Shown: one piece after another, positions 32,131-43,700 of the stretch
How the letters are laid out: each line of letters opens with the position of its first letter
How positions within the stretch are numbered: the stretch's first letter is position 1
Assembly: GCA_946811185.2 (NCBI GenBank)
Contig: OX328099.1
Span: 37,621,299 to 37,685,298, forward strand
DNA from: Hippopus hippopus
Taxonomy: Eukaryota; Mollusca; Bivalvia; Cardiida; Cardiidae
DNA: 64,000 nt
Reading direction: 5' to 3'
Made by a program: the position numbers and the translations under genes
The notes under the pieces: generated by a model
What the model was told of the DNA's origin: nothing
The model's database searches: none
The model's input: the letters and a program-made list of their open reading frames with translations, nothing else

Positions 32131-34333
32131 ACAAGAGGGCCAAGATGGCCCTGGATCACTCACCTGAATTTTTGAGAGGACCATAGCCATTTTTTTTTTT
32201 TTTTTTGAAGTATTGAAATTTTGGAAACAAAATCATTATTTTGCCAAGCAATTTTGAAAAGGTTACCTGTAAAAATCATTTCAAAATCTGTCACCACCCC
32301 TACAATCATCACCATGGCCATGTTTTTGACGATAGGTCACCCAGGGACCATTTCTTGAACAAGAGCAGATGCCCAATAGTTGCTAAAAATATTAAGTCGA
32401 ACAAGAGCACTGCATGCGGGTGCCAACGATTGGCTGTTGGGTGCTGGATAGTAAGCTAAAATTTTAAGTCGAAAAAGGGGCATAATTTGGACAAAATGAT
32501 TTTAGAGTTATCTGCCCTTGTTGGCTCTTTTACTAGTGAACAATTATTCCAAGTTTCAAGTACATGTGTTGAGTGGAACCCGAGATATAACAAAATGTCA
32601 AAGTTTTTGCACAATGACAACGACAACAACGCAGACGACAACAACAGGCCTATGACAATACCTCAATATTTTCTTCGAAAACAGCCAAGCTAAAAACAGG
32701 GGCATAATATAAGGATCATTTCTGTGAAATTATTTCAAAATCTGACCAGTGGTTTCAGAGAAGAAGAATTTTTAAGAATTTCTACATGTCCGTATAGTGC
32801 AAATAGCCCCTCACCACCACAGCCATGTTTCTTGACGGATCAAAATTTTGCGAATAGTTTTTCAAAAGGGGCACCCAAGGAACATTTCTGTGAAATAATT
32901 TCAAAATCTGACGAGTGGTTTAAGATAAGAAGAATTTCAAAGAATTTCTTTTAAGTCCATACAGTGCAAAGAGCCCCCCCCCCCCCATGTTTTTCGACGG
33001 ATCAAAATTTCACGTACAATTGTTTGAAAAGGGTTACCCAAGGAACATTTCTGTGAAATTATTTCAACATCTGACAAGCGGTTTCAGAGGAGAAGATTTT
33101 TAAAGAATTTCTTAGAAAATTCAATTTGGTTGCCATGGCAACCAGAGTTTTTGATGGAACCAAATTCTGTGAACAATTTTAAAGAGGACCTCCCAAGGAA
33201 CATTCCAGCCAAGTTTGGTCCAAATTGGACAAGCGATTTAGGAGGAGAAGATGTTTAGAGAATTGTTGACGCACGACGCACACAACATGATCCTAAAAGC
33301 TCAGGTGGGCTAAAAACAAATAATCTTTAATTTGACCCCAGGGGCATCATATGAACAAACTTGGTAGAGGCCCACTAGGAGATGCTACATACCAAATATC
33401 AAAGCTCTGCGCCTTCCAGTTTCAGAGAAGAAGAATTTTAAAGTTTTCCTTCTTTGTTCCTATGTTAGAACTTGTGACCCCCGGGGCGGGGCCAGCTTTG
33501 ACCCTAGGGGCATCATATGAACAAACTTGGAAGAGGTCCACTAGGAGATGCTACATACCAAATATCAAAGCTCTACGCCTTCCAGTTTCAGAGAAGAAGA
33601 ATTTTAAAGTTTTCCTTCTTTGTTCCTATGTTCGAACTTGTGACCCCCGGGGCGGGGCCAGTTTTGACCCCAGGGGCATCATATGAACAAACTTGGTGGA
33701 GGTCCACTAGGAGATGCTACATACCAAATATCAAAGCTCTATGCCTTCCAGTTTCAGAGAAGAAGAATTTTAAAGTTTTCCTTCTTTATTCCTACGTTAG
33801 AACTTGTGACCCCCGGGGCGGGGCCAGCTTTGACCCTAGGGGCATCATATGAACAAACTTGGAAGAGGTCCACTAGGAGATGCTACATACCAAATATCAA
33901 AGTTCTACGCCTTCCAGTTTCAGAGAAGAAGAATTTTAAAGTTTTCCTTCTTTGTTCCTATGTTCGAACTTGTGACCCCCGGGGCGGGGCCAGTTTTGAC
34001 CCCAGGGGCATCATTTGAACAAACTTGGTAGAGGTCCACTAGGAGATGCTACATACCAAATATCAAAGCTCTACGCCTTCTAGTTTCAGAGGAGAAGATT
34101 TTCAAAGATTTTGCATTTTTTCCTTTTTGTTGCCATGGCAACCAGAATTTTGGATGGAATTCAATTCTTTGAACAACTTTGGTAGAGCTTCACCCAAGGA
34201 ACATCCCTGCCAAGTTTCATCAAGATTGGCCTGGTTGTTTAGGAGAAGATGTTTAAAGAAATTGTTGACGGACGCCGGACATAAAGCGATCACAATAGCT
34301 CACCTTGAGCACTTTGTGCTCAGGTGAGCTAAA
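32131..34333 (+). mobile_element. Helitron-like non-autonomous element with minisatellite core
   Basis: The left end has a hairpin (AGGGCCAAGATGGCCCT) followed by TCACTCACCTGA. The right end has a hairpin (GAGCACTTTGTGCTC) followed by AGGTGAGCTAA. Complementary subterminal sequences, a 3' hairpin about ten bases before CTAA, and an internal tandem array fit Helitron or Helentron-type (HINE, pearl-like) repeats known from bivalves. That assignment is inference. It has no coding capacity. Confidence 0.6.
33351..34100 (+). repeat. 166-bp tandem array, 4.5 units
   Basis: Unit starts fall at 33351, 33517, 33683, 33849 and 34015, an exact period of 166 bp. Units 1 and 3 share CAGCTTTGACCCTAGGG, and units 2 and 4 share CAGTTTTGACCCCAGGG, so the amplified unit was a 332-bp dimer. 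The overlapping 111-codon ORFs are by-products of a unit with few stops; 166 is not a multiple of 3. Confidence 0.95.
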
Positions 34334-34724
34334 AAGGGTATAAATCTGTGGTGTTGCATGGTCAATGTGGGTGAAAGTTGTTGTACTGCATTTCCTAATA
34401 GTGGTTTATAGATGTGACAAGTTCAATCTAAAAGAACTGTACAGTTTTCAAGATAAAACTGAAAACATCAAAAAATCACTCGACCACGTAACTCAAAATC
34501 ACTCCCAGTCGGCCATTTTGCATCGAATCAAAAAAAAAAAAAAAAAAATATCGGCGGAATAGGTTATTGTACACATGTATAAAGTTTCACGAAATTCTGT
34601 ATAATGGTATTGGAGATATTGTCCCGGACGGACGGACGTACAGATGGACGGACAACGCTAAAACTATATCCCTCTGCCTTCGGCAGGGGATAACAAAGCG
34701 TACAACATTATGTAGGTGTAAAAA

Positions 34725-34850
34725 AAAGGAGTTGTGTGAAAAGGAGAAAACGCTGGTTACCAGCACTTTTTCTTTTCCCACTATGTTTTAAAAAGCCTTA
34801 TTCAATGAGAAAACCAACACATAATTCGGTAAAAGACTAACAAAATATTT
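34725..34850 (+). repeat. TTAA MITE fragment
   Basis: The core GCTGGTTACCAGC and part of the short arm are present. Confidence 0.75.
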
Positions 34851-34854
34851 CACA

Positions 34855-35190
34855 TCTGGGATATTCAGGTTGGGAGACCATGTAGATCTATGTGAATTTA
34901 TACCATTCTCAAGGCAGAAGCAACATGCCACATGGTTGGGACAAACCTTTCACTACAAGCACACACAATTCTGCGTGCAGTGATGGTTGTGGAGGGCTTC
35001 ATATAGAAGCAAAGGCAGTTGGTACAATCTCAAGCTATTCTTTATCATTCAAAGAAAAAAATGAAAGAACATGACAATTCATCTACAACTATTTTGCCAG
35101 AACATGTAGTCTGTTATTGAATCTACAATGCCTAATATTTTCATTGCCTTGATATTGCTTTATTTTAGTCCTTTCCAATTAGCTCAAAAT
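34855..35190. other. No gene recognised
   Basis: No exon or repeat is recognised. Confidence 0.35.
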
Positions 35191-35195
35191 GTCTT

Positions 35196-35423
35196 TTAAC
35201 CCTTTACCACACAATCCCTATTTTAACAACCCTGAAAAAGAATGTTTTGAAAACATTGTGGATAAAGGAGGAAACACTGATAACCATCATTTCTTTCATT
35301 TCCCACACAGTTTTCTACCTATTCAAGGACAAAAACTACCATTTGAAAAAACATTTTAATTGTCTTTTGTAAATTCCTTTACTATGGACAAGTCTAAAGA
35401 TTTGCTGTGTGGTAAAAAGTTAA
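35196..35423 (-). repeat. TTAA MITE, full length, old
   Basis: The ends are intact (TTAACCCTTTACCACAC and GTGTGGTAAAAAGTTAA) but the core is much diverged. Confidence 0.85.
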
Positions 35424-35519
35424 CAACTTGTCAGATGAAAGGAATTTAGTCTTGTTGATATCAAATCCATTTGTATAAGACAAATTAATTGTTGTATTCA
35501 TGATTTATCTTTGAAAAGA

Positions 35520-36040
35520 TATAAAACATTGAGTGAACACAAGAAAATGCTGGCTTTAACAATTTTCTCCCATATCACAATGTCTTAAGAACGTCTTTAC
35601 TCAGTGTTGTTCATATAAAACTAGATGGTTTGCCGAAGTATTACTATAGTTTAAGAGCAGTTCATGTGTAAATGGTTATGAACAGTATGTCGGTGAATTT
35701 CAACAGTAACATTACAACAAGCATCAACATTTACAACTACAAGAATCAAGCTTCAAGTCAACAGAAATAAGTGTATATACCCTGTTCACATGTTGTGACC
35801 TTGAAAATATTCTGTGTCCTAAAACATAGTTTGTAAAAATGAATTTTCTACATGCCTTCAAATCGATTATTTGAAGAAGAAGAAATAAGTATTAAATAGT
35901 CAATATTCATGTTTACAAAAATAGATATGCAATGAAAATTTGGTTTAACCTTTCAGTTTCATTAGAGCAGTAGTTTTTGCAGATTCGACTCACACAGAAT
36001 AAGCATTCTGGTCTCTGAGCAATACCAACCTCTCTATCAG
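35520..36040. repeat. MITE fragment, then unassigned DNA
   Basis: A diverged plus MITE lies at about 35520-35650. From 35650 to 36040 nothing is recognised. Confidence 0.5.
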
Positions 36041-36041
36041 A

Positions 36042-36268
36042 TTAACTCTTTACTAAGTTGAAAAATTCTAGACCTGTCTGTATTGATAGCATCTGAAGAC
36101 AAATGATGTGAATAAATAAAATTGATATGGCAAAAGTTGGGAAGAAAACATTGCTTTAAAATGGAAGGAATGCTGGTCACTAGCATTTTCTCCTATAGCT
36201 ACAATGTTTTCAAAAGCCTTTCATTGCTTCAAGTTTTAAAAACAACAGGTTTGTTTAGTAGAAAGTTA
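36042..36268 (+). repeat. TTAA MITE, full length, old
   Basis: The copy runs from ATTAACTCTTTACTA to GAAAGTTAA and has a diverged interior. Confidence 0.85.
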
Positions 36269-36303
36269 AAACTATGACATTAATATTTGAAGTGCAATTA
36301 TAT

Positions 36304-36528
36304 TTAAACCCTTTACTAAACAATCCCATGTTTTAACAACCCTGAGGAATAAAGCTTTTGAAAACACTGCAGGAAAGGGAAAACAGAATTTTCTCCTTTT
36401 TTTCCACGATGCTTTATACCATTCAAAGACAGAACCCATTATTTGTGCAACATTCACATTGTCTTCTGCAATTACTTTTACCGATAATTTGGGTAAGTCT
36501 GAAATTTTGTGGTTTGGTAAAGAGTTAA
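36304..36528 (-). repeat. TTAA MITE, full length
   Basis: The copy runs TTAAACCCTTTACTAAAC to TTTGGTAAAGAGTTAA. The core is shortened. Confidence 0.88.
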
Positions 36529-36892
36529 GCATAGAGAATTAACTTCCAGCATAAGACTTGACGACAAAACAATCAAATGTTGTAAAGATTAAGAATATGC
36601 GCTGCTTCATAAAATAAAAGGAAAATCATGAGATTCAGTCATGTACAAATAAACATGGCAAAATTGGATCAACCATTATTAAAACAATAAATAATAGGAT
36701 CAAGACTATAGAAAAGTACATGTACATGTTTACAAAAAATATAAATATATTTTGGTGCAATCAAACACTACAAGCAAAACGTAATTTAAAATCTTTGATT
36801 TTTTTTTTTTTTCCTGAAAACTAAGTCATTTGTATAAATAGAAGATGTGCTGTTCACTTGCTACACTGCTACATGTAATACATCCTAAACAG

Positions 36893-37122
36893 TTAACCTT
36901 TACCAAACAACCATGTGCTTTAGCAAAACCAAGAAAAAGGGATTTTGAAAATATTGTGGGAAAAGGGGAAAATGCAGGTAACCAACTGCATTTTCTCCTT
37001 TTTGCACAACATTTTATAGCCTTTGAATGACAAAGTTCTTTATTTAGACCAAACACAATTTGTTTACTGCAACTCCTTTGGGATCGAATGATCTCAAATT
37101 TTGTTGTTTGGTGTCAAATTAA
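36893..37122 (-). repeat. TTAA MITE, full length
   Basis: The copy ends at the TTAA at 37119-37122, which also begins the next copy. Confidence 0.88.
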
Positions 37123-37500
37123 CCCTTTATCATACAATCCTGACTTTTAATGACCCTGAGGAAGGTGGCTTTTGAAACCATTGTGGGAAAACAAGAAAAT
37201 TCTGGTAACCAGTATTTTCTCCTTTTCCCACAATGTTTTCTAACCAATCAAGGATAAATTTCGTCATTTGGGCCAATTTCAATTTGTCATCTGCAATTGT
37301 TTTTAACTATCCTTCTCTCCGAAAGCAAATCTGATGTAGACAACTTTGAAATCACTCTGGTAAAATCAGGATAATATTCATGGCTTTAGGCTCCACATGG
37401 GTTGATGCATGTGAAAACATTGTAGCAAAAGGCAACAATGCTTGAAACAAGCATTATCTTCCTTTGTCAGAATGTTTTCCAAATGGGTCTGCTACGATAC
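37119..37500 (-). repeat. Adjacent MITE plus core-variant fragment
   Basis: A minus copy starts at the shared TTAA (37119) and is truncated near 37312. A separate core of the GCTTG/CAAGC type follows at 37405-37485. This is the sequence just downstream of OvoA. Confidence 0.8.
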
Positions 37501-37692
37501 AAATTGTTGTTTGCACAAGCTGAGTTACCATATGTATGCATCTAGCAAACAGATTTTGATTGAAAGCAATGTAAACTACGAGAAAAACATATATAACATG
37601 ATAATAGGTCATAATAATGAAAATGTCTATCACAATAATCATCACATGTTTCACGCGACAGACAATGTGTATTTGTGACTGAACCATGCTTT

Positions 37693-37780
37693 TTATGCAT
37701 GTCGCCAGACGGTGAGGGCTGCCATCTCAGTACCAGTGGTGCTTTCATAGGGCACATCTCTGTCCTCTGCACATACCAAA
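37693..37780 (-). CDS. OvoA: OvoA exon 13 (last)
   Basis: From a TTTTCAG acceptor to TAA at 37695-37693. It completes an Asn codon and encodes LVCAEDRDVPYESTTG to LTVWRHA-stop, typical of the OvoA C-terminus. No certain polyadenylation signal was identified. Confidence 0.9.
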
Positions 37781-40700
37781 CTGAAAATAACAACATTGGG
37801 TAAATTAATTTACATTGTCCAGTCTTAAATTTTTACCCGATGCCAGAATTCTAGACTAATCCATAAAATAAAATATTTACAGATGACAGATTAACTGATA
37901 TAATAGTGGAATTTGTGTTTTAAAGAGTAGAAAATATGGGAAAAATTCTACTAAAATGCAGATAACTAGGTAGGATTTCTCCTTTTCCAGCAATATCTCA
38001 AAATAGTTGCAGCAAGGTTTAAAAAAAAAGTCTGCTACAAGATGAAAAAAGTCATCGGATAGATGGCATAATGCATTTTAACCCTTATCCTGCTTTTTGA
38101 GACCATGGGTCTATTTCATCAGTGTAGACCTACCGGTACATCGGCTTACATTATATCTGTAGTTTGATCTTAGTCTACATTCTCTAGCTGTCTATTTATT
38201 TTCAGTCATAAAATCCCAACTAAATACCAACACACTTACGCCTTCACCAAACCATCCCATGTTTTAAAAGCTCTGGGGAAGAAATCTTTTGAAAGCATTG
38301 TGGGAAAAAGAGAAAATGCTGGTAACCAGCATTCTTTGCCAACAATCTTCTCTAACTTTTCCACGCCAAATTTCAATCATTGGAAGTGCATTTGATATGT
38401 CATCTGCAATTGCTTCCAATTTGGACAAGTCAACAAAAGTGTTACCTGGTAAAGAGTTAACTCATTACCAAAAGACAATATTTTAGGCTTGTCCAAATCG
38501 AAAGCATTTGCAGACGACAAAATAAAAGTGACTGAAAATTTGAAATTTGTTTTGTGAAGGGTAGAAAACATTGTGGGAAAAGGAGAAAATGCTGGTTACC
38601 AGCATTTTCTCCTTTTCCCACAATGTTTTCTAAAGGCTTCTTTCTCAGGGTCGTCAAAAGTAGGGATTGTGTGGTAAAGAGTTAAGATAATCCTTTTCTG
38701 AGTAGTACAAATTGAGCAGAATAAAACCTTTACCTAACAATCCTCCTTTTTAACGACCCTAAAAGAGGAGGCAATTGAAAACATTGCTGGAAAAGAAGAA
38801 AATGCTGGTAATCAATAACAAATTCAATCACGTAAGCCACATATAATTTGTTTGCTTTCAGTTTGGGCGAGTCTAAAATTCTGTCGTCTGGTAAAGTCTA
38901 AAAAAATACAAGTGTGTAGATTGACTTTATTCTTTAAATGCCTTATCAGGGAATAAACCAATCACAGAAGAAAATTCAAATGTTGCTCAAATGATGGGTG
39001 CTGTCTTTAAAAAGATAGAAAGCATTGTGAAAAAAGGAGAAAATGCTGGTTACCCACATTTCCCACATACCTTTTTAGGATCCTGAAAACACAGAATAGT
39101 TTGGTAAAGGGTTAACTCTTTACCTAACGACGACAGTTATATATGGGTCCAAACTGAAAGCATTTGCAGACAACATATTAAATGTGACTGGAAAAATAGA
39201 AATTTGTTTTGAAAGGGTAGAAAACATTGTGGGAAAAAGGGGAAAATGCTGGGAAACCAGCATTTTCTCCTTTTCCCACATTGTTTTCAAAAGGCTTCTT
39301 TCTCAGGGTCATTAAAAGTCTGGATTGTTTGGAAAAGGGTTAAAGACTGGGTGTACCTATGGTATATTTTATGGGTCCTCCACGGCTCAATGGGAAAAAC
39401 TGGGTTTCCAACCAGCTTGAGCATTTATTCGTTTCATGTTTAACACAATTTTAAACATTATTTTAGTTATATTGTTGCAGCCAGTGCACCTATCCATATT
39501 TTTCTGGCGTTTATTGTACCAGTACTTTGAACGAAATTCTTTTTGAGCCACTGGCTGCTTTCCCATTTTTACACAATGTCTTCAAAAGGCTTCTTCCTCA
39601 GAGTCGTAAAAAAATGGAATGGCTTGATAAAGAGTTAAGAATAGGAAAATAAATATAAGGACAAACTTGAACATGTACTTACTTTTTAGCAGACAGCGTA
39701 GGTTCCAGCTCTTGTCTGTTAAATGTCCCAGATGAAGATGCTATGACAACAAGTCCCTTCCTCTTTGTTATCTCAGCAAGTCTGAGAAGCCAAGCTGAAA
39801 ACAAAATATGTTACTTCAGTCACAGACAGCGGTTTGATGTAGAAGCATTTACAAACGTCCTTGCTGTTGAGCTAAGTCTTACAGAGGTGCATGTCTCTTG
39901 GCATGCATTATGGTAAGTGCTTCAATAGGTGACCAAGTTATTACAATTTGCTCACCCTTACCTCTTTACCAAATGATAATTATTGTAATACTTGTCCAAA
40001 CCTAAAGCATTTGCAGGTAACAAATAAAAGGTGGCTCAAACATTGGGAAAGAGTAGGAAACAGTGTGTGTATGACCTAAATTTGCAACAGATTACTTTGA
40101 AAACATCAAGTAAAAATATTGATGATCAATGAAAGGAGATATGATACATGAAAACATTGTGGCAGAAGAAGATATTGGTGGTTATGTTGCCCCCATGTTT
40201 CAAACTTTGGTCTGCTCCATTACACTGAGTTGTCTATAGATTGAAGTTTTCAACCAGATGACAAAATTTCAGACTTGTCCAAATTGAAAGCATTTTCAGA
40301 TGACAAATAAAATGTGGCTCGTATAAGTTTGTCTTTGTGAAAAGTAAGAAATCCTTTAAGAAAAGGAGAAAATGCTGTTTACAAGCTTTTTCACGAAATG
40401 TTTTTGGAAGTTTTCTTCCCACCACTTGTAAATAGTCAATAAAAAGTCAACCCTTTACCACAATCCCAAGTTTTCACAACCTTAAGCGAGACAGTTTTTT
40501 TAAAACTCTGTGGGAAAAAGAAGACTATGTTTGCAACCAGGATTTTCAGCTATTCTCACAATGTTTCCTACTTTTTCTGGTAAAAATCCAATCCTTTGTA
40601 CCACATTCAATTTGTCACCTGCAAATTCCATCTGGACCAGTCTAAAATTTTTTAGTATAGTGAAGATTTAATCAATCAGCTGCTGAATTCATACAAATTT

Positions 40701-43700
40701 TAATACCAGTAATATGGAAAACTTCCACAAACACCTGCATGTAAAGAGACAATTTCTGCCACAAGACAGAATTAACCCTTTACCACACAATCCTGACTTT
40801 TAACGACCCTGAGAAAGAGACCTTTTGAAAACATTGTGGGAAAAGAAGAAAATGCTGGTAACCAGCATTTTCTCCTTTTCCCACAATGTTTTCTACCCTC
40901 CCCAATACAAATTTCAAATTTTTAGTCATTTTTATTTTGTCGTCTGCAAATGCTTTCAATTTGGACCAGTCTAAAATTTTGTCGTTTGGTCAACAGTTAA
41001 GTTGCAGTATGTGCAGACCTGTGATCAAACAAAACCTTCTATGCATTCTGATCTCCATCTGTGCAATCCACAATAACATTTTACCACCTGTGGGGCTGAA
41101 AGGTCAAAAAAGTAGTTTTTGAAAAACAAAAGTAACTGTTCAAGATTCCTTTCTTACCTTTTGGATGAACAGTTCTTTCCAAGAAGGTGACAATGGTCAA
41201 GTCGTAATCCCATCCCACTTCATTTGGAATCCAGGTGAACTGAAATAAAGATACAAATGACAAAATTTTAGATTGGCCCAAGATAAAAGCATTTGCAGAA
41301 GACAAGTCATAAGCTGCAAAATTTCCTAGAAAACAATGTGGGAAAAGGAGAAAATGCTAGTAACCAGTATTCTCTCCTTTTCCCACAATATTTTTCTAAG
41401 CTTCTTTTCCCATGGGTCATTGAAAGTTAGGAATGTGTAGTAATGGATTAACCCTTTGGAATGCCAAAGCAACCCTTTACCATAAGATCCCAAGTTTTAA
41501 CTCTTTACCAAACAAGAAGTTTTTGGACTGGACCAAATTCAAAGCATCTGCAGACAACAAATTAAATCTTGTTAATATGATGATTTCTGACTTTGATAGG
41601 GTAGAAAATATTGTGGGAAAAGGAGAAAATGCTGGTTACCAGCATTTTCTCCTTTTCCCACAATGTTTTCTATAGGCTTCTTTCTCAGGGTCGTTAAAAG
41701 TCGGGATTGTTTGGTAAAGAGTTAAAGACCCTTAGGAAGAAGGCTTTTGAAAACATTCAGGGAAAAGAAGAAAATGCTGGTAGCCAGCATATTCTCCTTT
41801 TCCCAAAATGTTTTCTATCTTTCAGTGTGAGACACAAAAATCATCTACATGTACTTAACCACATTTGCTATGTCGTCTGCCAGTGGTTTCAATTTTGATG
41901 ATTCTAAAGTTTATCTTTTAGTAAAGAGTTAACCCACTGAACATTTCTATTCAAGAAATTAGACCCTAGTAACAGCGATTTCAGCTCTTGTTCAGAATAT
42001 CTCATCAAAGCCAACAGTGTAGATAAAAGATCAGACTGCACATTTTGTGCAATGTGGTCTTGATCTACACTGGTGGCACAGCAACTACAGAGTTGCTATA
42101 AAGGTTAAGTTTCTGCTCATATCATTTGCAGTTAACTCTTTACCACATGAGAAAAATGTAGACTTGTCCAAATTGACAGCATTTTCAGATGACAATTTCA
42201 TTGTGGCTCAAATGATGCAAATGTTCTTTAATAGAATTGAAAACATTGTGGGAAAATGAGATATTGCTGGTTACCAGCATTTTTTCCTTTTCCCACAATG
42301 TTTTCAAAAAGCTTCTTTCCCAGGGTTGTTTAAAGTTGGGATTGTGTGGTAAAGTGTTAAACCTAGATGCAAAATAGTTTAAAGTAACCGACAATCCCCC
42401 TCCCATTTCCAACACTGTTCAAAGTCAGTTGTCTAATGCAGAAGCACATCAGTTTTCAACCAGTTCTTAACTCTTTACCAAATGACAAAATTTTAGACTG
42501 GTCCAAATTGAAAGCACTTGCAGATGACAAAATAAACGTAACTCAAAAATTGAAATTTGTTTCCAGCAGGGTAGAAAACATTGTGGGAAAAGGAGAAAAT
42601 GCTGGTTACCAGCATTTTCTCCTTTTCCCGCAATGTTTTCAAAAGGCTTCTATCTGAGGGTCGTAGAAACCAGGGATTGTTTGGGAAAGGGTTAATTAAA
42701 CCTTTACCAAACCAAAAAATATTGGGCTTGTCCAAGTTGGAAACATCTGCAGATGACAAAAAAGATGTGACCCAAATCTTGAAATTCAAGACGAAGAATA
42801 GAAAACAGAGCGAGGAAAGGAAAAATCTTTTGGTTACCAACATTTTCTGCTTTTTCCACAATGTTTTCAAAAGCCATTTTCTTCAGGGTCGTTAAAACTT
42901 GGGGTTGTTTGAGACAGAGTTAAATATAACAAAAGTTACCTGTTTAAAAATGACCTTATCTGGTCTGCTGGCTGGTTCGCATGTTGCATTTACTTGTTGT
43001 CCATTGGGTAGCTGTATAGGTACAGTCTCGCCTGCCTGAAGGTGCACTGCTACATCAATATATCTGGCAGCATAGTCTGAAGCAAGTATCTAAAACCAAC
43101 CAAGATTTCAATAATAAATATCTGCCCATCTCTTCAGTGCCATGGCAATAAAAGCCATCATGCCTTCAACACTTTACAATACAACAAGATCAGTCAGAAT
43201 GAAAGTTCCATCTTTTTAACCATTAACCCTTTACCACAGAGTTTAACTCTTTACCAAACGCCAAAATTTTAGACTTGACCAAATTGAAAACATTTACAGA
43301 CAACAAATTATATTTAGCTCAAACGATGGTTTTTGTCCATGATAGGGTAGAAAACATTGTGGGAAAAGGAGAAAATGCTGTTAGCATTTTCTCCTTTTCC
43401 CCCACAATGTTTTCAAAAGACTTCTTTTGCATGGTCGTTAAAACGCAGGATGGTATGGTAAAGGCTTAAACAACTGTATGGAGAAGGACTTTTGTGGGCA
43501 AAGGAGAAAATGTTTTCAATCCTTTCACAAACAGATTTCAAAATTTGTGCAACATTTGTTATCTTCAAATGCTTTTAATTTGGACCAGTCTAAATTTTTG
43601 TCATTTGGTAAAAATCTATCATTACAAGCATTTTCTATCGTTAGTTCAATGTTTTCGAAAGTGATCTGTAGTTCAAAAAAGTCACTTGCATATAGCTATA

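Larger units (their letters stand above)
31197..34690. mobile_element. Composite repeat, outer element
   Basis: The left end begins near GATATCCCCCGCCGAAAAAG. The right end (34560-34690) has GGAGATATTGTCCCGGACGG and a terminal hairpin CCCTCTGCCTTCGGCAGGGG. The left part contains about seven irregular repeats of CCCCCTTTTTCCATGACA-type sequence. The interior is interrupted by the 32131-34333 element. The boundaries are approximate. Confidence 0.55.

Noticed and set aside
33351..34031. Series of overlapping 111-codon ORFs beginning MNKLGRGPLGDATYQ
   Set aside because: They arise from a 166-bp tandem array in a mobile element. The period is not a multiple of three, so frames shift each unit. 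No protein features.
37039..37044. AATAAA on the minus strand as the OvoA polyadenylation signal
   Set aside because: It is about 650 bases past the stop, inside a MITE, and no downstream element supports it.
36893..43469. Regularly recurring palindromes as a CRISPR-like array
   Set aside because: Spacing is irregular, both orientations occur, units are 229-bp TTAA-bounded elements, and the setting is an animal genome.
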